Shown here one piece after another: positions 20,307 to 28,615 of a stretch of DNA of 64,000 bases (position 1 is its first letter; the number at the start of each line of letters is the position of its first letter). Below the pieces are notes generated by a model. It was not told the origin of the DNA. It did not search any database and saw only the letters and a program-made list of their open reading frames with translations. Source of the stretch: a virus; IMG/VR virus record IMGVR_UViG_3300050821_003742, positions 1 to 64,000 of that record. One strand, given 5' to 3'. Both the position numbers and the translations under genes were made by a program.

Positions 20307-21967
20307 TGGCTACTAGCGGTGGTGGATTCGCAGCTTCGGGACTACTGCAAGGGTTTGCACAGGCGTATAACTCTGCCTATCAACGACGAACTCAGCAGGA
20401 TCTTGAACAGCGTCATCAGCTTGCTGGTGCCCTTGCTACGATGTATCCCAATGCAAGGCCGGAAGCGCAACAGGATATAGCCCAGAGGCTATTATCTATT
20501 TACTCTACGCCAATAGGTAAGAAACTAGACAAGAAACTTGGGGATGTATCTACGCTTGGACAGGGTGCGATGCAACAACAGGCCCAGGCTGGACAAGCTG
20601 GGGCTGCGCAGAGTCAAGCGGGATTGCAGCAAGGCATGACGGCTCCGCCAGTAGCACCACCACCGGGAGTCGAACCGCAAGTACAGCCAACACCGCAAGG
20701 TGCCATACCGCAGCAAGCTCCGGCGATACCTGCGCCTCCGCCGTATAGCCCGTTTCTATCACCACAGGAGAAGAATCAACAAGAAGCAGCCCGTATCACC
20801 GCACAAACCGAAGCACAAACTACTGCTCAGGTTCAATCTCATTTACAAGCTTACGATCAGTGGAGGGCTACGCATCCTACGGGTACGATGCAAGAGTTCT
20901 TGGCTGCTTCTGGTCGCAGTCTTGGCGTAGGTGCATTGACGCCAAGGGTTTTGGGACACAACATTGCTGGAAAAGATTTACTGGATGCTCATCCGGATAT
21001 TACAACCATTGGTGGAGAGCAACTGGACCCTGCTAAATACTACGATTTATCTTCTGTTGGCGGTCAGCCAGTGGCGGTACCTGCAGGCTTAGGTGCCCAA
21101 GTAGCACTATCTAACATTGCCGGAACGCCGTTCAAGTCTTTCGTTCAGCAAAAGATGTCTGAGGGTATGACCAGGGAAGAAGCTAATACCCTGTGGAATA
21201 CCACGCAATCTACGCAGCATGGATTTAAGTCTGAGCCTCAGCCTGACGGTACTATCAAGATGGTTCCGGTTACCACTACTACTACCAAGACAAAGGGTAG
21301 CGGTATTCCTGCCCCTCCCAGTGCTAGCGGTGGAACTTCGGCTGCTGGTCCCGGTGCCGGTACTCCTGGCCGTACAGTTGGCGGTAAAATTCCACCCGAG
21401 GTAGTCAAGGCTCAATCTACTTATCTACAGTCCATTGAACGTTATAACGTAATGAGTTCCGCGTTGCCCAAGGCCCTTGCTGGCGACCAACAGGCAATGA
21501 TTAACCTGTTGTATAACCATATTGGTATGACGGTTGGACTGCAGAAGGGCGCTAGAATCACACGAGATATTATTAGTGAAGCACAGACTTCTGCTCCGTG
21601 GATGGCTACGTTACTTGCACGCATTGGTGTCGGTAATGAGTTTACGATGACACCAGATGCCTTGCGCGGCGTGGTCATTCCCCCTGAGACAATGCACAAC
21701 ATGATTGGATTAGCCGAGGACCGTGTTAGCGAAGACTACAATCAATTGAACGCACAGAAGCAAGCCTATGCGACTGGACAGATACAGACACCAGAGCAAG
21801 TTAAAGCTGGTGGACAACAAAGACAAAGTGGTAAGCCGCTTAGTCAGACCGCTCCTCCCAAACAATCTGGTCCTCCATCTGGAGCTACGCACATTGGTAC
21901 GTCCAAAAAAGATGGCAAGGACCATTATCTTGATGCTAGTGGCAAGGATCTTGGTGTGGTGCAATAG
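20306..21967 (+). CDS. Ejection / internal virion protein (large, Gln-Pro rich)
   Basis: 553 residues; its first base is the last base of the previous stop (TAATG). The N-terminal segment is helical (ALATMYPNARPEAQQDIAQRL). A low-complexity Gln/Ala/Pro stretch follows (about 80-150), then a helical region, a Gly/Thr/Pro linker (about 330-360) and a helical C-terminal domain. Disordered, Gln-rich composition next to tail genes is characteristic of DNA ejection proteins of podoviruses. No lytic transglycosylase motif was found. Confidence 0.6.
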   Translation: MATSGGGFAASGLLQGFAQAYNSAYQRRTQQDLEQRHQLAGALATMYPNARPEAQQDIAQRLLSIYSTPIGKKLDKKLGDVSTLGQGAMQQQAQAGQAGAAQSQAGLQQGMTAPPVAPPPGVEPQVQPTPQGAIPQQAPAIPAPPPYSPFLSPQEKNQQEAARITAQTEAQTTAQVQSHLQAYDQWRATHPTGTMQEFLAASGRSLGVGALTPRVLGHNIAGKDLLDAHPDITTIGGEQLDPAKYYDLSSVGGQPVAVPAGLGAQVALSNIAGTPFKSFVQQKMSEGMTREEANTLWNTTQSTQHGFKSEPQPDGTIKMVPVTTTTTKTKGSGIPAPPSASGGTSAAGPGAGTPGRTVGGKIPPEVVKAQSTYLQSIERYNVMSSALPKALAGDQQAMINLLYNHIGMTVGLQKGARITRDIISEAQTSAPWMATLLARIGVGNEFTMTPDALRGVVIPPETMHNMIGLAEDRVSEDYNQLNAQKQAYATGQIQTPEQVKAGGQQRQSGKPLSQTAPPKQSGPPSGATHIGTSKKDGKDHYLDASGKDLGVVQ

Positions 21968-21970
21968 ACC

Positions 21971-23167
21971 ATGCCCCAAGGCACACAGGAATTTACCAAC
22001 ATAAGACCCATAAACGGTCCTGCTCCTACCGGCGAATTTACCAATGTACGTCCCATAAGTTCCAGTGAATCACAACAAGTATCTTCTGGGTTACCAGGTA
22101 TTCCCACTCCACCATTGCCACAGGGTCTGCAGAATAATCAAACAGAACGTACATATATGCAATCTGGCGTAGCCGGTGTTCCAATTCCTATAGATGTACC
22201 AAAGGGATATGCAAAGCCAATGCAGGATGTACAATCCCATGCTATTAATGCGGGAGTGTTAGCAGGAAGTGCCATAGATGCACCGTTGGCCACGGCATCC
22301 AGCTTGGCTACTGGCTATGCCACTGGTAAGGGAACCAAGTATGCAGCCGGTAAGCTTGGCGCCGGTCCCGAGGGACAAAGGGCAGCAGAAATTGGCGGTA
22401 ATATTGTTGGCGGTGGTGTAGGGGCCTTTGTTCCGGGATTAGTTAGGGGAGGTATTCAGGGCCTTGCTTATGGTGCCAACGGAGAACTAACCCCCGAGGC
22501 ACAGTTACTGTTCCGACATCCACCAGAAGCTATATTCAAACATTTGGTTCCTTCTCCGGGAGCTGAACCTATACCGGAACCTCCCATGGCCATGCCTAAA
22601 CCCGGTCCCTTTGAAGGCGCCACTTCAACTTCTACTCCGGTTGGTAACGCCAAGCTACCTGCACCTTCCACTACTTCCACTACATCAACTGGCAGTGTCG
22701 GTGTAAAGGCCACTCCACCACCATCGGTTCAGTACGTACAAAAGTTCGGAGCACCAGAGAAAGGTATCATTGTTGATCCCAATGCACCTCCTCCGCCAAT
22801 TAACAAGACTCTGGTAAGTTACGACGGCAAACAACTTCTTGAGATGGCAAAGAAGGGTGACCTTGATGCCCTCAATGAGCTGATAAGGAATCCTCGCGGA
22901 ATCAATCTGCGCGAGGCACTACCCAATGCTAAGTTCCTTATGGAACCTGGACGATCAACCCGTATTTATGGTGGTCCCGGCTCAGCCAAGGCATTGCTTC
23001 CGGCTGTAGGCATTGTCGGCGCCGAGTTTAATAAGCTAGGACTAGCTGACCCTGTTAATCCGAGACAGCAAACCACGCTTGAGACCATGATGAATGGACC
23101 AAGGTGGAAAGACTTCGACCGCTCAGAAAAAATTGAAGCAGTTAGAGATATACTAGGTCGTAAATAG
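21971..23167 (+). CDS. Ejection / internal virion protein with Gly-rich membrane-like segments
   Basis: 398 residues. The N-terminus holds a short duplicated motif (EFTN-I/V-RPI twice within 30 residues). Residues about 85-160 contain Ala/Gly-rich stretches (NAGVLAGSAIDAPLATASSL and IVGGGVGAFVPGLVRGG) that could form transient membrane helices. The remainder is Pro-rich with a small C-terminal helical domain. Together with the two preceding genes it forms the likely ejection apparatus that crosses the host envelope. No enzyme signature seen. Confidence 0.55.
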   Translation: MPQGTQEFTNIRPINGPAPTGEFTNVRPISSSESQQVSSGLPGIPTPPLPQGLQNNQTERTYMQSGVAGVPIPIDVPKGYAKPMQDVQSHAINAGVLAGSAIDAPLATASSLATGYATGKGTKYAAGKLGAGPEGQRAAEIGGNIVGGGVGAFVPGLVRGGIQGLAYGANGELTPEAQLLFRHPPEAIFKHLVPSPGAEPIPEPPMAMPKPGPFEGATSTSTPVGNAKLPAPSTTSTTSTGSVGVKATPPPSVQYVQKFGAPEKGIIVDPNAPPPPINKTLVSYDGKQLLEMAKKGDLDALNELIRNPRGINLREALPNAKFLMEPGRSTRIYGGPGSAKALLPAVGIVGAEFNKLGLADPVNPRQQTTLETMMNGPRWKDFDRSEKIEAVRDILGRK

Positions 23168-23178
23168 AGGAGATAGTA

Positions 23179-23451
23179 ATGGGTACATGGGAACAATGGT
23201 TAAACGGAGTTATCGGAGCATTTATCGGGGCAGCGTCTAATGCCATTACCCTCCTGATTATTGACCCGTTAAAGTTTTCACCGACGCAGGCCGGTGGGTG
23301 GAAGAACCTGGGAGCTTCCCTACTTATCAGTGGCGGCGTAGGGGCAGCCCTGTATTTAAAGAATCACCCCACACCATTCGATGAAACCACAAAGGTAACG
23401 ACTACCGTATTAACAGAGACACATTTACCCACGAAAGATTCCAAACCATGA
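23179..23451 (+). CDS. Two-helix membrane protein, holin candidate
   Basis: 90 residues, ATG preceded by AGGAGAT. There are two hydrophobic segments (about 8-28 and 43-60) separated by a short loop containing LKFSPTQAGGWKN, with a polar C-terminal tail. Size and topology fit a class II holin, and the gene begins a cluster of three small membrane proteins at the end of the late operon. An alternative is a membrane anchor for the neighbours. Its stop overlaps the next ORF (ATGA). Confidence 0.55.
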   Translation: MGTWEQWLNGVIGAFIGAASNAITLLIIDPLKFSPTQAGGWKNLGASLLISGGVGAALYLKNHPTPFDETTKVTTTVLTETHLPTKDSKP

Positions 23452-23600
23452 GTTATTGTCTGGAAGCCATGTTTTCAGCCTTCGTCCTCGGGCTCGCCTC
23501 AAGGAATTTGATGCTTTATGCTGTACTATTGTGGAGAGTATGGAGAGAAAGCAATGCCAACCGGCCCGGGCCTCATGGAAAACATACACAATATAGTTGA
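23448..23600 (+). CDS. 50-residue membrane peptide, overlapping ORF
   Basis: Begins at the ATG overlapping the previous TGA (ATGA) and ends inside the next gene. The hydrophobic core (MFSAFVLGLASRNLMLYAVL) is followed by a basic, Pro-rich tail. The nested arrangement recalls overlapping lysis genes such as spanin pairs or holin/antiholin, though no lipobox is present. Supported only by overlap geometry and composition. Confidence 0.4.
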   Translation: MSYCLEAMFSAFVLGLASRNLMLYAVLLWRVWRESNANRPGPHGKHTQYS

Positions 23601-23766
23601 TGCACTGGCTCTATTTGCCGTGGGGTTATCAACCATTATAGGGTATAAAGTACACTCTATTCTGTTCAACATGAAGCTGATGGAGCGCATCGCCATGCTT
23701 GAAGGTGCCGCCAGGGATCATGAACGGGACCTTGATAAATTAAGCAAAAAAGTGTTTGGGGTATAG
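23554..23766 (+). CDS. Small membrane protein with coiled-coil tail (lysis-cassette candidate)
   Basis: 70 residues. I chose ATG 23554, preceded by GGAGAGAAAG, over the in-frame 23518 start, which lacks such a site. One transmembrane helix (about 12-32, ALALFAVGLSTIIGY) is followed by a charged heptad-like tail (MERIAMLEGAARDHERDLDK). An N-terminal anchor plus periplasmic coiled coil is the shape of an inner-membrane spanin or of the XhlA-type small phage proteins. Third membrane gene in a row. Confidence 0.6.
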   Translation: MPTGPGLMENIHNIVDALALFAVGLSTIIGYKVHSILFNMKLMERIAMLEGAARDHERDLDKLSKKVFGV

Positions 23767-23821
23767 GATTTTTGCTGCATTTTCGTGCAACTTGTGGTAG
23801 TGTGTTTACACTGGAGAGGTT

Positions 23822-24247
23822 ATGATCGGGAAAGAGAAACTAAGAAAAACGTTATTTGACTATGTAAAGGCTGACCTTGACCAGCGTGATAAGTTGGGTT
23901 TTAGTATCCACGGCAAGGACCTGTTTCATACTAACAAGAATGACTTCATCAAGGAGGCATATGAGGAGGCTCTAGACCTCGCCATATACCTTCGTGGTGT
24001 GCTGCAAAGACAAAGAGACTCCAGAATGGCATGCATGAACAGGTACAGAAAAACTCCCAAGGCAAAGATTACCTCGCATCGTTACAACACTAGCGATAAG
24101 GGAAAGGCAGCAGTGAAGCGTTATACCAATACCCCCAAGGGCCAAGTGTCCAAGAAAAGGTACTGGAGATCTCCCAAAAGGGTTGAGAGGGCCAAGTGGC
24201 AAATGAAAAGCTATCGGACTCGAAACATGATAAAAGCGCTATTGTAG
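23822..24247 (+). CDS. Basic protein with four tandem 13-residue repeats
   Basis: 141 residues; GGAGAGG precedes ATG 23822. The first 65 residues are helical (DLFHTNKNDFIKEAYEEALD then LAIYLRGVL), resembling a helical module common in phage nucleotide-metabolism or hypothetical proteins. The rest consists of about four repeats of the form RY-x-x-(T/S)-PKG-x4-K, strongly basic and likely nucleic-acid binding. No catalytic residues. The preceding 55 bases contain TGTGTTTACACT, a short palindrome-like site, so this gene may have its own promoter. Confidence 0.65.
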   Translation: MIGKEKLRKTLFDYVKADLDQRDKLGFSIHGKDLFHTNKNDFIKEAYEEALDLAIYLRGVLQRQRDSRMACMNRYRKTPKAKITSHRYNTSDKGKAAVKRYTNTPKGQVSKKRYWRSPKRVERAKWQMKSYRTRNMIKALL

Positions 24248-25092
24248 AGGCTAAGGCGCATCAATTTGTACGCCGGTTAGGGATAGAGCCTCGTGACTTT
24301 AAGCTGTATACCGGGATGAACCATGGGCACCAGGAGAAGTATGTCACAGCTCGCTTCACGGATGCCCAAGTTAAGAAGTGGGGCTTCTTGGAAGTCCTTC
24401 ACATCACAGATGTACAGTTTGGACATGTTTGTTGCTCGCAGACAAGGGTAAAGGAATTTAACGATTGGGTGTTGGCTGAACCCAATCGTTTTGTTGTTTT
24501 TGGCGGAGATATGATCGATGCAGCTAACATATTTAGCCCTGGACAGCCGTGGGAGAACGTATTTGAGTCGCAGTCTCAGGTATTCCAGTTCTGCCAAATC
24601 TATGCTCCCATTGCCCACCGCGTTTTAGGCTATGTCGGCGGCAACCATGAGCGCCGGGGTCTAAAAACTTTTGGTGACATTGGTATATTACTAAGTAAGC
24701 TATTGCAGATACCGTATAGCTCTGGGCAACAGTTCGTGGATATCCATTTCGGCAAATGGAATCCTTTTAAAGTAGATCTGTGGCATGGTAAAGGTGCGGC
24801 ACAGACTGCGGGTGCCAAAATGAATATGCTACATGCAGCCATGATAGCGTCAGATGCCAACCTGGTACTAGTAGGTCATCTGCACGATGCGTTCAGCAAG
24901 TTCAGATGGATGAGGAACCGGGATGCCAACAACTTGAAAGTAAAGTTCGTTAAGCAGGGTGGCGCTATGAGTTCCTCCTTCTTGGAGTATATCGGTAGCT
25001 ATGCCGAGATCATGAATATGTCCATGAGCGATTGCATGATGGCATGCGCCAGAATTGAGCCTTCGGGGCACTGGCAACTAAATTTGAGGTGA
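24196..25092 (+). CDS. Calcineurin-like metallophosphoesterase
   Basis: 298 residues with a GTG start; GAGAGG lies 5 bases upstream and the gene overlaps the previous one by 52 bases. The two-metal phosphoesterase motifs appear in order: D72-x-Q74 (Q replaces the common His), GGD105-MID108, GGN150-H151-E, H197 and GH228-LH230. These enzymes hydrolyse phosphomono- or diesters; phage versions may act on nucleic acids or nucleotides. The Q in motif I also occurs in active members, so activity is plausible. The C-terminal 60 residues are Met-rich and not assigned. Confidence 0.85.
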   Translation: MANEKLSDSKHDKSAIVEAKAHQFVRRLGIEPRDFKLYTGMNHGHQEKYVTARFTDAQVKKWGFLEVLHITDVQFGHVCCSQTRVKEFNDWVLAEPNRFVVFGGDMIDAANIFSPGQPWENVFESQSQVFQFCQIYAPIAHRVLGYVGGNHERRGLKTFGDIGILLSKLLQIPYSSGQQFVDIHFGKWNPFKVDLWHGKGAAQTAGAKMNMLHAAMIASDANLVLVGHLHDAFSKFRWMRNRDANNLKVKFVKQGGAMSSSFLEYIGSYAEIMNMSMSDCMMACARIEPSGHWQLNLR

Positions 25093-25199
25093 TGATGAGA
25101 TTATTGTGCTTTATTATATTTCACCGATGGACATATCTCGGATTAGGATATTGGCGATGTCAAAGGTGCGCCAAGGAGGAATATAGATGGAGATGGTAG
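25092..25199 (+). CDS. 35-residue CxxC mini-protein
   Basis: ATG overlaps the previous stop by one base (TGATG), and the end overlaps the next gene by 13 bases. The product opens with a hydrophobic MRLLCFIIFHRWTYLG-type stretch, then CQRC and a basic/aromatic tail. Very short proteins with RLLC, HRW and CxRC are common in phages and may bind zinc. Function unknown. Confidence 0.45.
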   Translation: MMRLLCFIIFHRWTYLGLGYWRCQRCAKEEYRWRW

Positions 25200-25558
25200 T
25201 CAAGAGAGCACTTCGAATTGGCTTAGCCCTTCCCGGTGAGATGTTTGTAGACGATACCCATGTTTGCTATACCCTTGAAAACGCCGACGAAGCCATTCCT
25301 GCGGGCCGCTATCAAGTCACCATGTATCCCTCGCCCCGATTCGAACAGATGATGCCCATGCTCAACGATGTTCCGGGACGTAGCAACATAGAGATCCACT
25401 GGGGATCGTTTCCGAAGAACTACGAAGGTTGTATTGGCGTAGGAGAGCTTCAGGACTATACCGGGGCTATATTCAATACTCGTAAGATGTGGCAGAGTCT
25501 AGTATTGCCCATTGAAGCTGCCGTTGCCGCTGAAGGCTGTTGGATCACCATTGGTTGA
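25187..25558 (+). CDS. DUF5675 family protein
   Basis: 123 residues; AAGGAGG precedes ATG 25187. The family pattern is clear: early FVDDTHVCYTLE, then IPAGRYQVTMYPSPRF, then IEIHWGSF and EGCIGVG. The spaced His and Cys in the last two blocks recall L,D-transpeptidase-like active sites, but the activity of DUF5675 is unproven. Members usually sit near phage lysis genes, as here, where it closes the late operon just before a terminator. Confidence 0.85.
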   Translation: MEMVVKRALRIGLALPGEMFVDDTHVCYTLENADEAIPAGRYQVTMYPSPRFEQMMPMLNDVPGRSNIEIHWGSFPKNYEGCIGVGELQDYTGAIFNTRKMWQSLVLPIEAAVAAEGCWITIG

Positions 25559-25623
25559 CAATTAGCTAATACTGATGTATGGTTAATTAATCTACAGCGA
25601 CACAGAGCACACCTCTTTCCCAC

Positions 25624-25652
25624 GGCCCGTAGCCTCCACTGCGGGCCTTTTT
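25624..25652 (+). terminator. Rho-independent terminator of the late plus-strand operon
   Basis: GGCCCG at 25624-25629 pairs with CGGGCC at 25642-25647 across a 12-base loop and is followed directly by five T residues. It lies 66 bases after the DUF5675 stop. Confidence 0.85.
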
Positions 25653-25676
25653 AAATGGAAACGGGCCTCGCGCCCG
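25652..25676 (-). terminator. Likely terminator for the minus-strand operon
   Basis: CGGGC (25662-25666) and GCCCG (25672-25676) form a 5-bp stem with a 5-base loop. On the minus strand it is followed by a U-rich tract (TTTCCATTT). It faces the plus-strand terminator, as expected between converging operons. Confidence 0.55.
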
Positions 25677-25715
25677 AAGCCCGTAACCCTTCTCCTTCTC
25701 CGTTATTTACAAAGG

Positions 25716-25889
25716 CTAAGCTGAATAGGCAGCGAGGAAGCATACCGCAGGGAGGGGTCCTAAGATGTGCGAAACCCCAACCGTGTCGGTCCAGACTGTT
25801 GTCACATTACCTGTATTTGGATCAACGGCCATAACCGTCATCAAGGCGCCTTTACTATTAAGAATCACTACGTCGCCAATTTTAAACAT
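25716..25889 (-). CDS. DUF2158 (YodC-like) small protein
   Basis: 57 residues. It starts with MFKIGDVVILNSKGALMTV and continues with VDPNTGNVTTVW, the pattern of the DUF2158/YodC family (normally 55-75 residues, small beta barrel, function unknown). The ATG directly follows the glycosyltransferase stop (TAA then ATG) and GGAGG lies upstream. Last gene of the minus-strand operon. Confidence 0.8.
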   Translation of the reverse strand: MFKIGDVVILNSKGALMTVMAVDPNTGNVTTVWTDTVGVSHILGPLPAVCFLAAYSA

Positions 25890-26897
25890 TTAACTTCCTC
25901 CAAGAAATTGTTGCCACAAAACGAAGCTATCGATATTGCGTTTTGTCAGCGAGTCTCTTCCTTCACTTACTGCCTTATTTCTGTGATGCAGCAATCTCTC
26001 GGCTACTCGCATAACGCTAAAAACATCATCTGCTTTAGCTACCCAGTCCCCTGGTACCCATGTAATGGCGTTTGAGGTAACCGAAGGAACACCTTGGCTA
26101 ATACCATCGGCAGTTACCATGTTGAATGATTCCGTATACGACATTTGGAACAAAAGATCCATTTCTCGGATGCTTTGCTTGAATTCCATCCAGTTGGACC
26201 AGTTACGCTCGATGAGCTCAATTCCGGGAACTTGACCCATCATCTGCCTTATGGCATTCAGAATGGTTCCACCGCCGCCATCTTCCCTGCCAGTGCTAAC
26301 GTGAAATTGCACTGGCTTACCCAAGAACCTGGCTACCAACATTGCTGAGGCCGCAGAGGTCATTACGTTTTTCTGGGGCCTAATAGCTCCGAATGATCCG
26401 ATCTTGATAATAGATTCCATTGGCTTACCAGGAACAGGTTCGCCAACCTCGTATAGATTTGGCAATGCCAGTGCCGGTGTGTCGTATACATCGCTGAACC
26501 ATCTGGCGAATATCAGGGAATTTCCGCCAATGAAAAGATTGGGAACCTCTTTGGATATCAGTGCATATTTACGAAGCAGTTGCAGGGCTCCTCCATCTGC
26601 CTGAAGAAATCCAATGTTTGAGTGAGATATGATGGCAAACTTTACATCCTTGAAGTGTCGCACCATCGTATCTACGTCCAGGGCGCTCAGCCAAGGAGCA
26701 GAAATGATTACGTGCGTGAATCCGTATTTACGAATAGCCTCCACTATGTCGATGTTGTTCTTTGCCGCAACAACTACGGCATCATATCCACCATAGAGAA
26801 TCAGATATTCGGCATTCTTCAGGGCTGCTACGCCAAGGCCAATGTGACTTATTCCGGCATGCGCGGCGAAGTTCTTGTAAAACAACCCTATTTTCAT
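25890..26897 (-). CDS. GT-B fold glycosyltransferase (GT4-like)
   Basis: 335 residues; GGAGG precedes the start. The N-terminal Rossmann half begins MKIGLFYKNFAAHAGISHIG. The C-terminal half contains IKIGSFGAIRPQKN (the donor-domain opening strand with the usual GxxRPxK turn). Further on is MSYTESFNMVTADGISQGVP, matching the E-x7-E type nucleotide-sugar site of GT4 enzymes. It would transfer a sugar from a nucleotide donor to an unknown acceptor. A second glycosyltransferase lies at 45490-46731. Glycosylation of virion proteins or modified DNA are both possible roles. Confidence 0.8.
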   Translation of the reverse strand: MKIGLFYKNFAAHAGISHIGLGVAALKNAEYLILYGGYDAVVVAAKNNIDIVEAIRKYGFTHVIISAPWLSALDVDTMVRHFKDVKFAIISHSNIGFLQADGGALQLLRKYALISKEVPNLFIGGNSLIFARWFSDVYDTPALALPNLYEVGEPVPGKPMESIIKIGSFGAIRPQKNVMTSAASAMLVARFLGKPVQFHVSTGREDGGGGTILNAIRQMMGQVPGIELIERNWSNWMEFKQSIREMDLLFQMSYTESFNMVTADGISQGVPSVTSNAITWVPGDWVAKADDVFSVMRVAERLLHHRNKAVSEGRDSLTKRNIDSFVLWQQFLGGS

Positions 26898-26935
26898 TTT
26901 CCGTTGACCCTCCGAATTCTATTCTAACATCGTTG

Positions 26936-27058
26936 TCAACGGCTTCGTAGAAGGAGTGTGCGAATCTTTTCTGCTGGAACCGAAAAAGAAATTAAAACTT
27001 CGTCGCCTTCGAGCGAAATGGTAATGGTGGTTTCTTTTTCTTCTTCAACAACTTTCAT
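26936..27058 (-). CDS. 40-residue hypothetical protein
   Basis: Starts at an ATG overlapping the stop of the ORF 27055-27183 (ATGA). The product begins MKVVEEEKETTITISLEGDE, is beta-like and charged, and ends basic. The same frame stays open to a TTG at 27190, which would give 84 residues. I prefer the shorter form because of the overlap, but neither start has a strong ribosome site. Confidence 0.45.
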   Translation of the reverse strand: MKVVEEEKETTITISLEGDEVLISFSVPAEKIRTLLLRSR

Positions 27059-27183
27059 TCCAGATTGAATATTGAGAACGTGGGGCCGGGTGTGTACTTG
27101 GCTTTCGCCTTTTCTCTCGCCCTTTTCAGCTTCCGCCATAGGCCCCATGTCTCCTTCGTTGTGGGTATTTCGCTTAAGACCAT
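27055..27183 (-). CDS. 42-residue basic peptide
   Basis: ATG at 27183 lies 10 bases inside the end of the protease gene; the stop overlaps the next ORF (ATGA). It contains TWGLWRKLKRAREKAKAK, a strongly basic helix, followed by TPGPTFSIFN. It competes with an alternative frame over the same bases, so only one may be real. Confidence 0.35.
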   Translation of the reverse strand: MVLSEIPTTKETWGLWRKLKRAREKAKAKYTPGPTFSIFNLE

Positions 27184-28007
27184 TTTCCAAGGTGTTGTAT
27201 CACCGCATCGCTTACCACGTTAGGATCTGCAGCCATGGCGTAACTCATGTAGAAATCGCCGGACTTACCCCAGTCTTTTCCCCAGGAGTTTCGAATCAGG
27301 AAGCTGCCGCCGTGGACGCCATCGTCATAACCGTACGCCAGAACCTCGTGGTAACCTAAAATCTTTCCGGCTGCGTACCAAATGCCATCGCTGCCGATGC
27401 CTTCGAATCCTTCATCCACCGCAAAGCCCATACGGAAGTTATATCCCGTAGCAATAATGGACTTCATGTCATCTACGTTTTTGGCGAAGTGGAATTGTCC
27501 GGTGATCCACTTGGTTGCTTCGGCGAGCTGCCCCGGGAGAGGCGCCGTTGAATAATCTGCATCGTTATAGGGCATGTCCGCCCGAGTAGCGCATCCAAAA
27601 TGGTTAAGTACTTTGCAAGAACTTCGTCCGGTAGATCCGACATCTCCGAGGCCTTCAATGAATGGTCCTCCTGTCCAGCCTGCATCGATTTGCCTTTCAA
27701 GGAAATATAGGAAAGAAGGGCTATACATACCTCCCTTAGGAGGTGCCACAGTACCACCAAGACGTGCTATCTGCTGCCAGTGTAGGAATTCTCTATCTTC
27801 TACCGCAGCATGCGCCGTACAGGCTCCCTGATTACCCTGATTCAGAATATCGGGCATAAAGATGGCATTGTTCATGGAGGTACGTTGCGGCGTAGCCAGT
27901 AAAGGAACACGTCCCAATCCAAGGTCCCGATGGTCAGGAGGATTAGGCTTATAACCGAGGGGGAAGCCCGAAGCTCCCCCGATTCTCGGTAGGGGCATTG
28001 CTGTCAT
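27174..28007 (-). CDS. Papain-like (C1A) cysteine peptidase
   Basis: 277 residues. Papain-fold signatures are complete: oxyanion Q57 with QGNQGAC63 (catalytic Cys), H220 in LGYHEVLAYGYDD, and N240-SWG in SFLIRNSWGKDWG. The N-terminus (MTAMPLPRIGG) has no signal peptide. The start overlaps the lipoprotein stop (TAATG). C1A peptidases are rare in phages. Possible jobs are lysis, cleavage of host defence or cell-wall proteins, or processing of phage proteins. The adjacent lipoprotein and membrane peptides suggest an envelope role. Confidence 0.9.
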   Translation of the reverse strand: MTAMPLPRIGGASGFPLGYKPNPPDHRDLGLGRVPLLATPQRTSMNNAIFMPDILNQGNQGACTAHAAVEDREFLHWQQIARLGGTVAPPKGGMYSPSFLYFLERQIDAGWTGGPFIEGLGDVGSTGRSSCKVLNHFGCATRADMPYNDADYSTAPLPGQLAEATKWITGQFHFAKNVDDMKSIIATGYNFRMGFAVDEGFEGIGSDGIWYAAGKILGYHEVLAYGYDDGVHGGSFLIRNSWGKDWGKSGDFYMSYAMAADPNVVSDAVIQHLGKWS

Positions 28008-28615
28008 TACTTAACCACATCCAGTGTTAGGACGTGAACTAGCTTACCGTGTTCCGGCAACTTATTAGCCTTGGCAAAGGCATCAACTGCGGCGTTGCCG
28101 CTAGGCTTGGTCAAGGCGATGTTGTAAGCCGATACCAAGGCTCCTACATCGATCTTGGCAACCTTAGCTGGCACAGAGGCCTTCAAGGCAGCCGGAGACG
28201 CACAGGATGGAATAAGACCTACGATTACGATTACGAAAGCGTCGGCGGCTGCAAAGATAGCTGCAAGATTGCTGTTGGCTGACCCTACGGATTGAACTAA
28301 TACCAGTACCGTAGCAGCATCATCGTTCAACAGATTGGCGGCGGCCTGGACTTCTTGGCATGTAGTGGGAGTGGGACCGGTGCCATTGGCGAAGTCTGTT
28401 GCAAGTTTCTTTAGCGCGGCAGCATCGGTCGTAATCTTGTCTTCAAGAACTTGGTTCACTGGCTTATTTTGCGACAGAGCAACGATGGTAATTACGTTGT
28501 TTAGCGCTGGAGCCGCAGCGGCAACAAGCCTATCGAGAGTAGCCACCCAGGATACGGAACAACCCTGCAGTACGAGGGTGTAACAGATTAGAATTGCGAG
28601 AAGTCCTTTTTTCAC
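28007..28615 (-). CDS. Lipoprotein, Ala-rich
   Basis: 202 residues with a GTG start. Signal and lipobox: MKKGLLAILICYTLVLQGC, with Cys19 as the lipidation site. The mature part is helical and Ala/Val-rich with a hydrophobic stretch near 130-150 (AFVIVIVGLIPSCA). It could be an outer-membrane lysis or superinfection-exclusion protein. It lies between a signal-bearing peptide and the cysteine peptidase, overlapping both by a few bases. Confidence 0.75.
   Translation of the reverse strand: MKKGLLAILICYTLVLQGCSVSWVATLDRLVAAAAPALNNVITIVALSQNKPVNQVLEDKITTDAAALKKLATDFANGTGPTPTTCQEVQAAANLLNDDAATVLVLVQSVGSANSNLAAIFAAADAFVIVIVGLIPSCASPAALKASVPAKVAKIDVGALVSAYNIALTKPSGNAAVDAFAKANKLPEHGKLVHVLTLDVVK

Noticed and set aside
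25559-25715. Possible attachment site or small RNA in the converging gap
   Set aside because: The sequence is accounted for by two facing terminators, and no integrase exists in the window.
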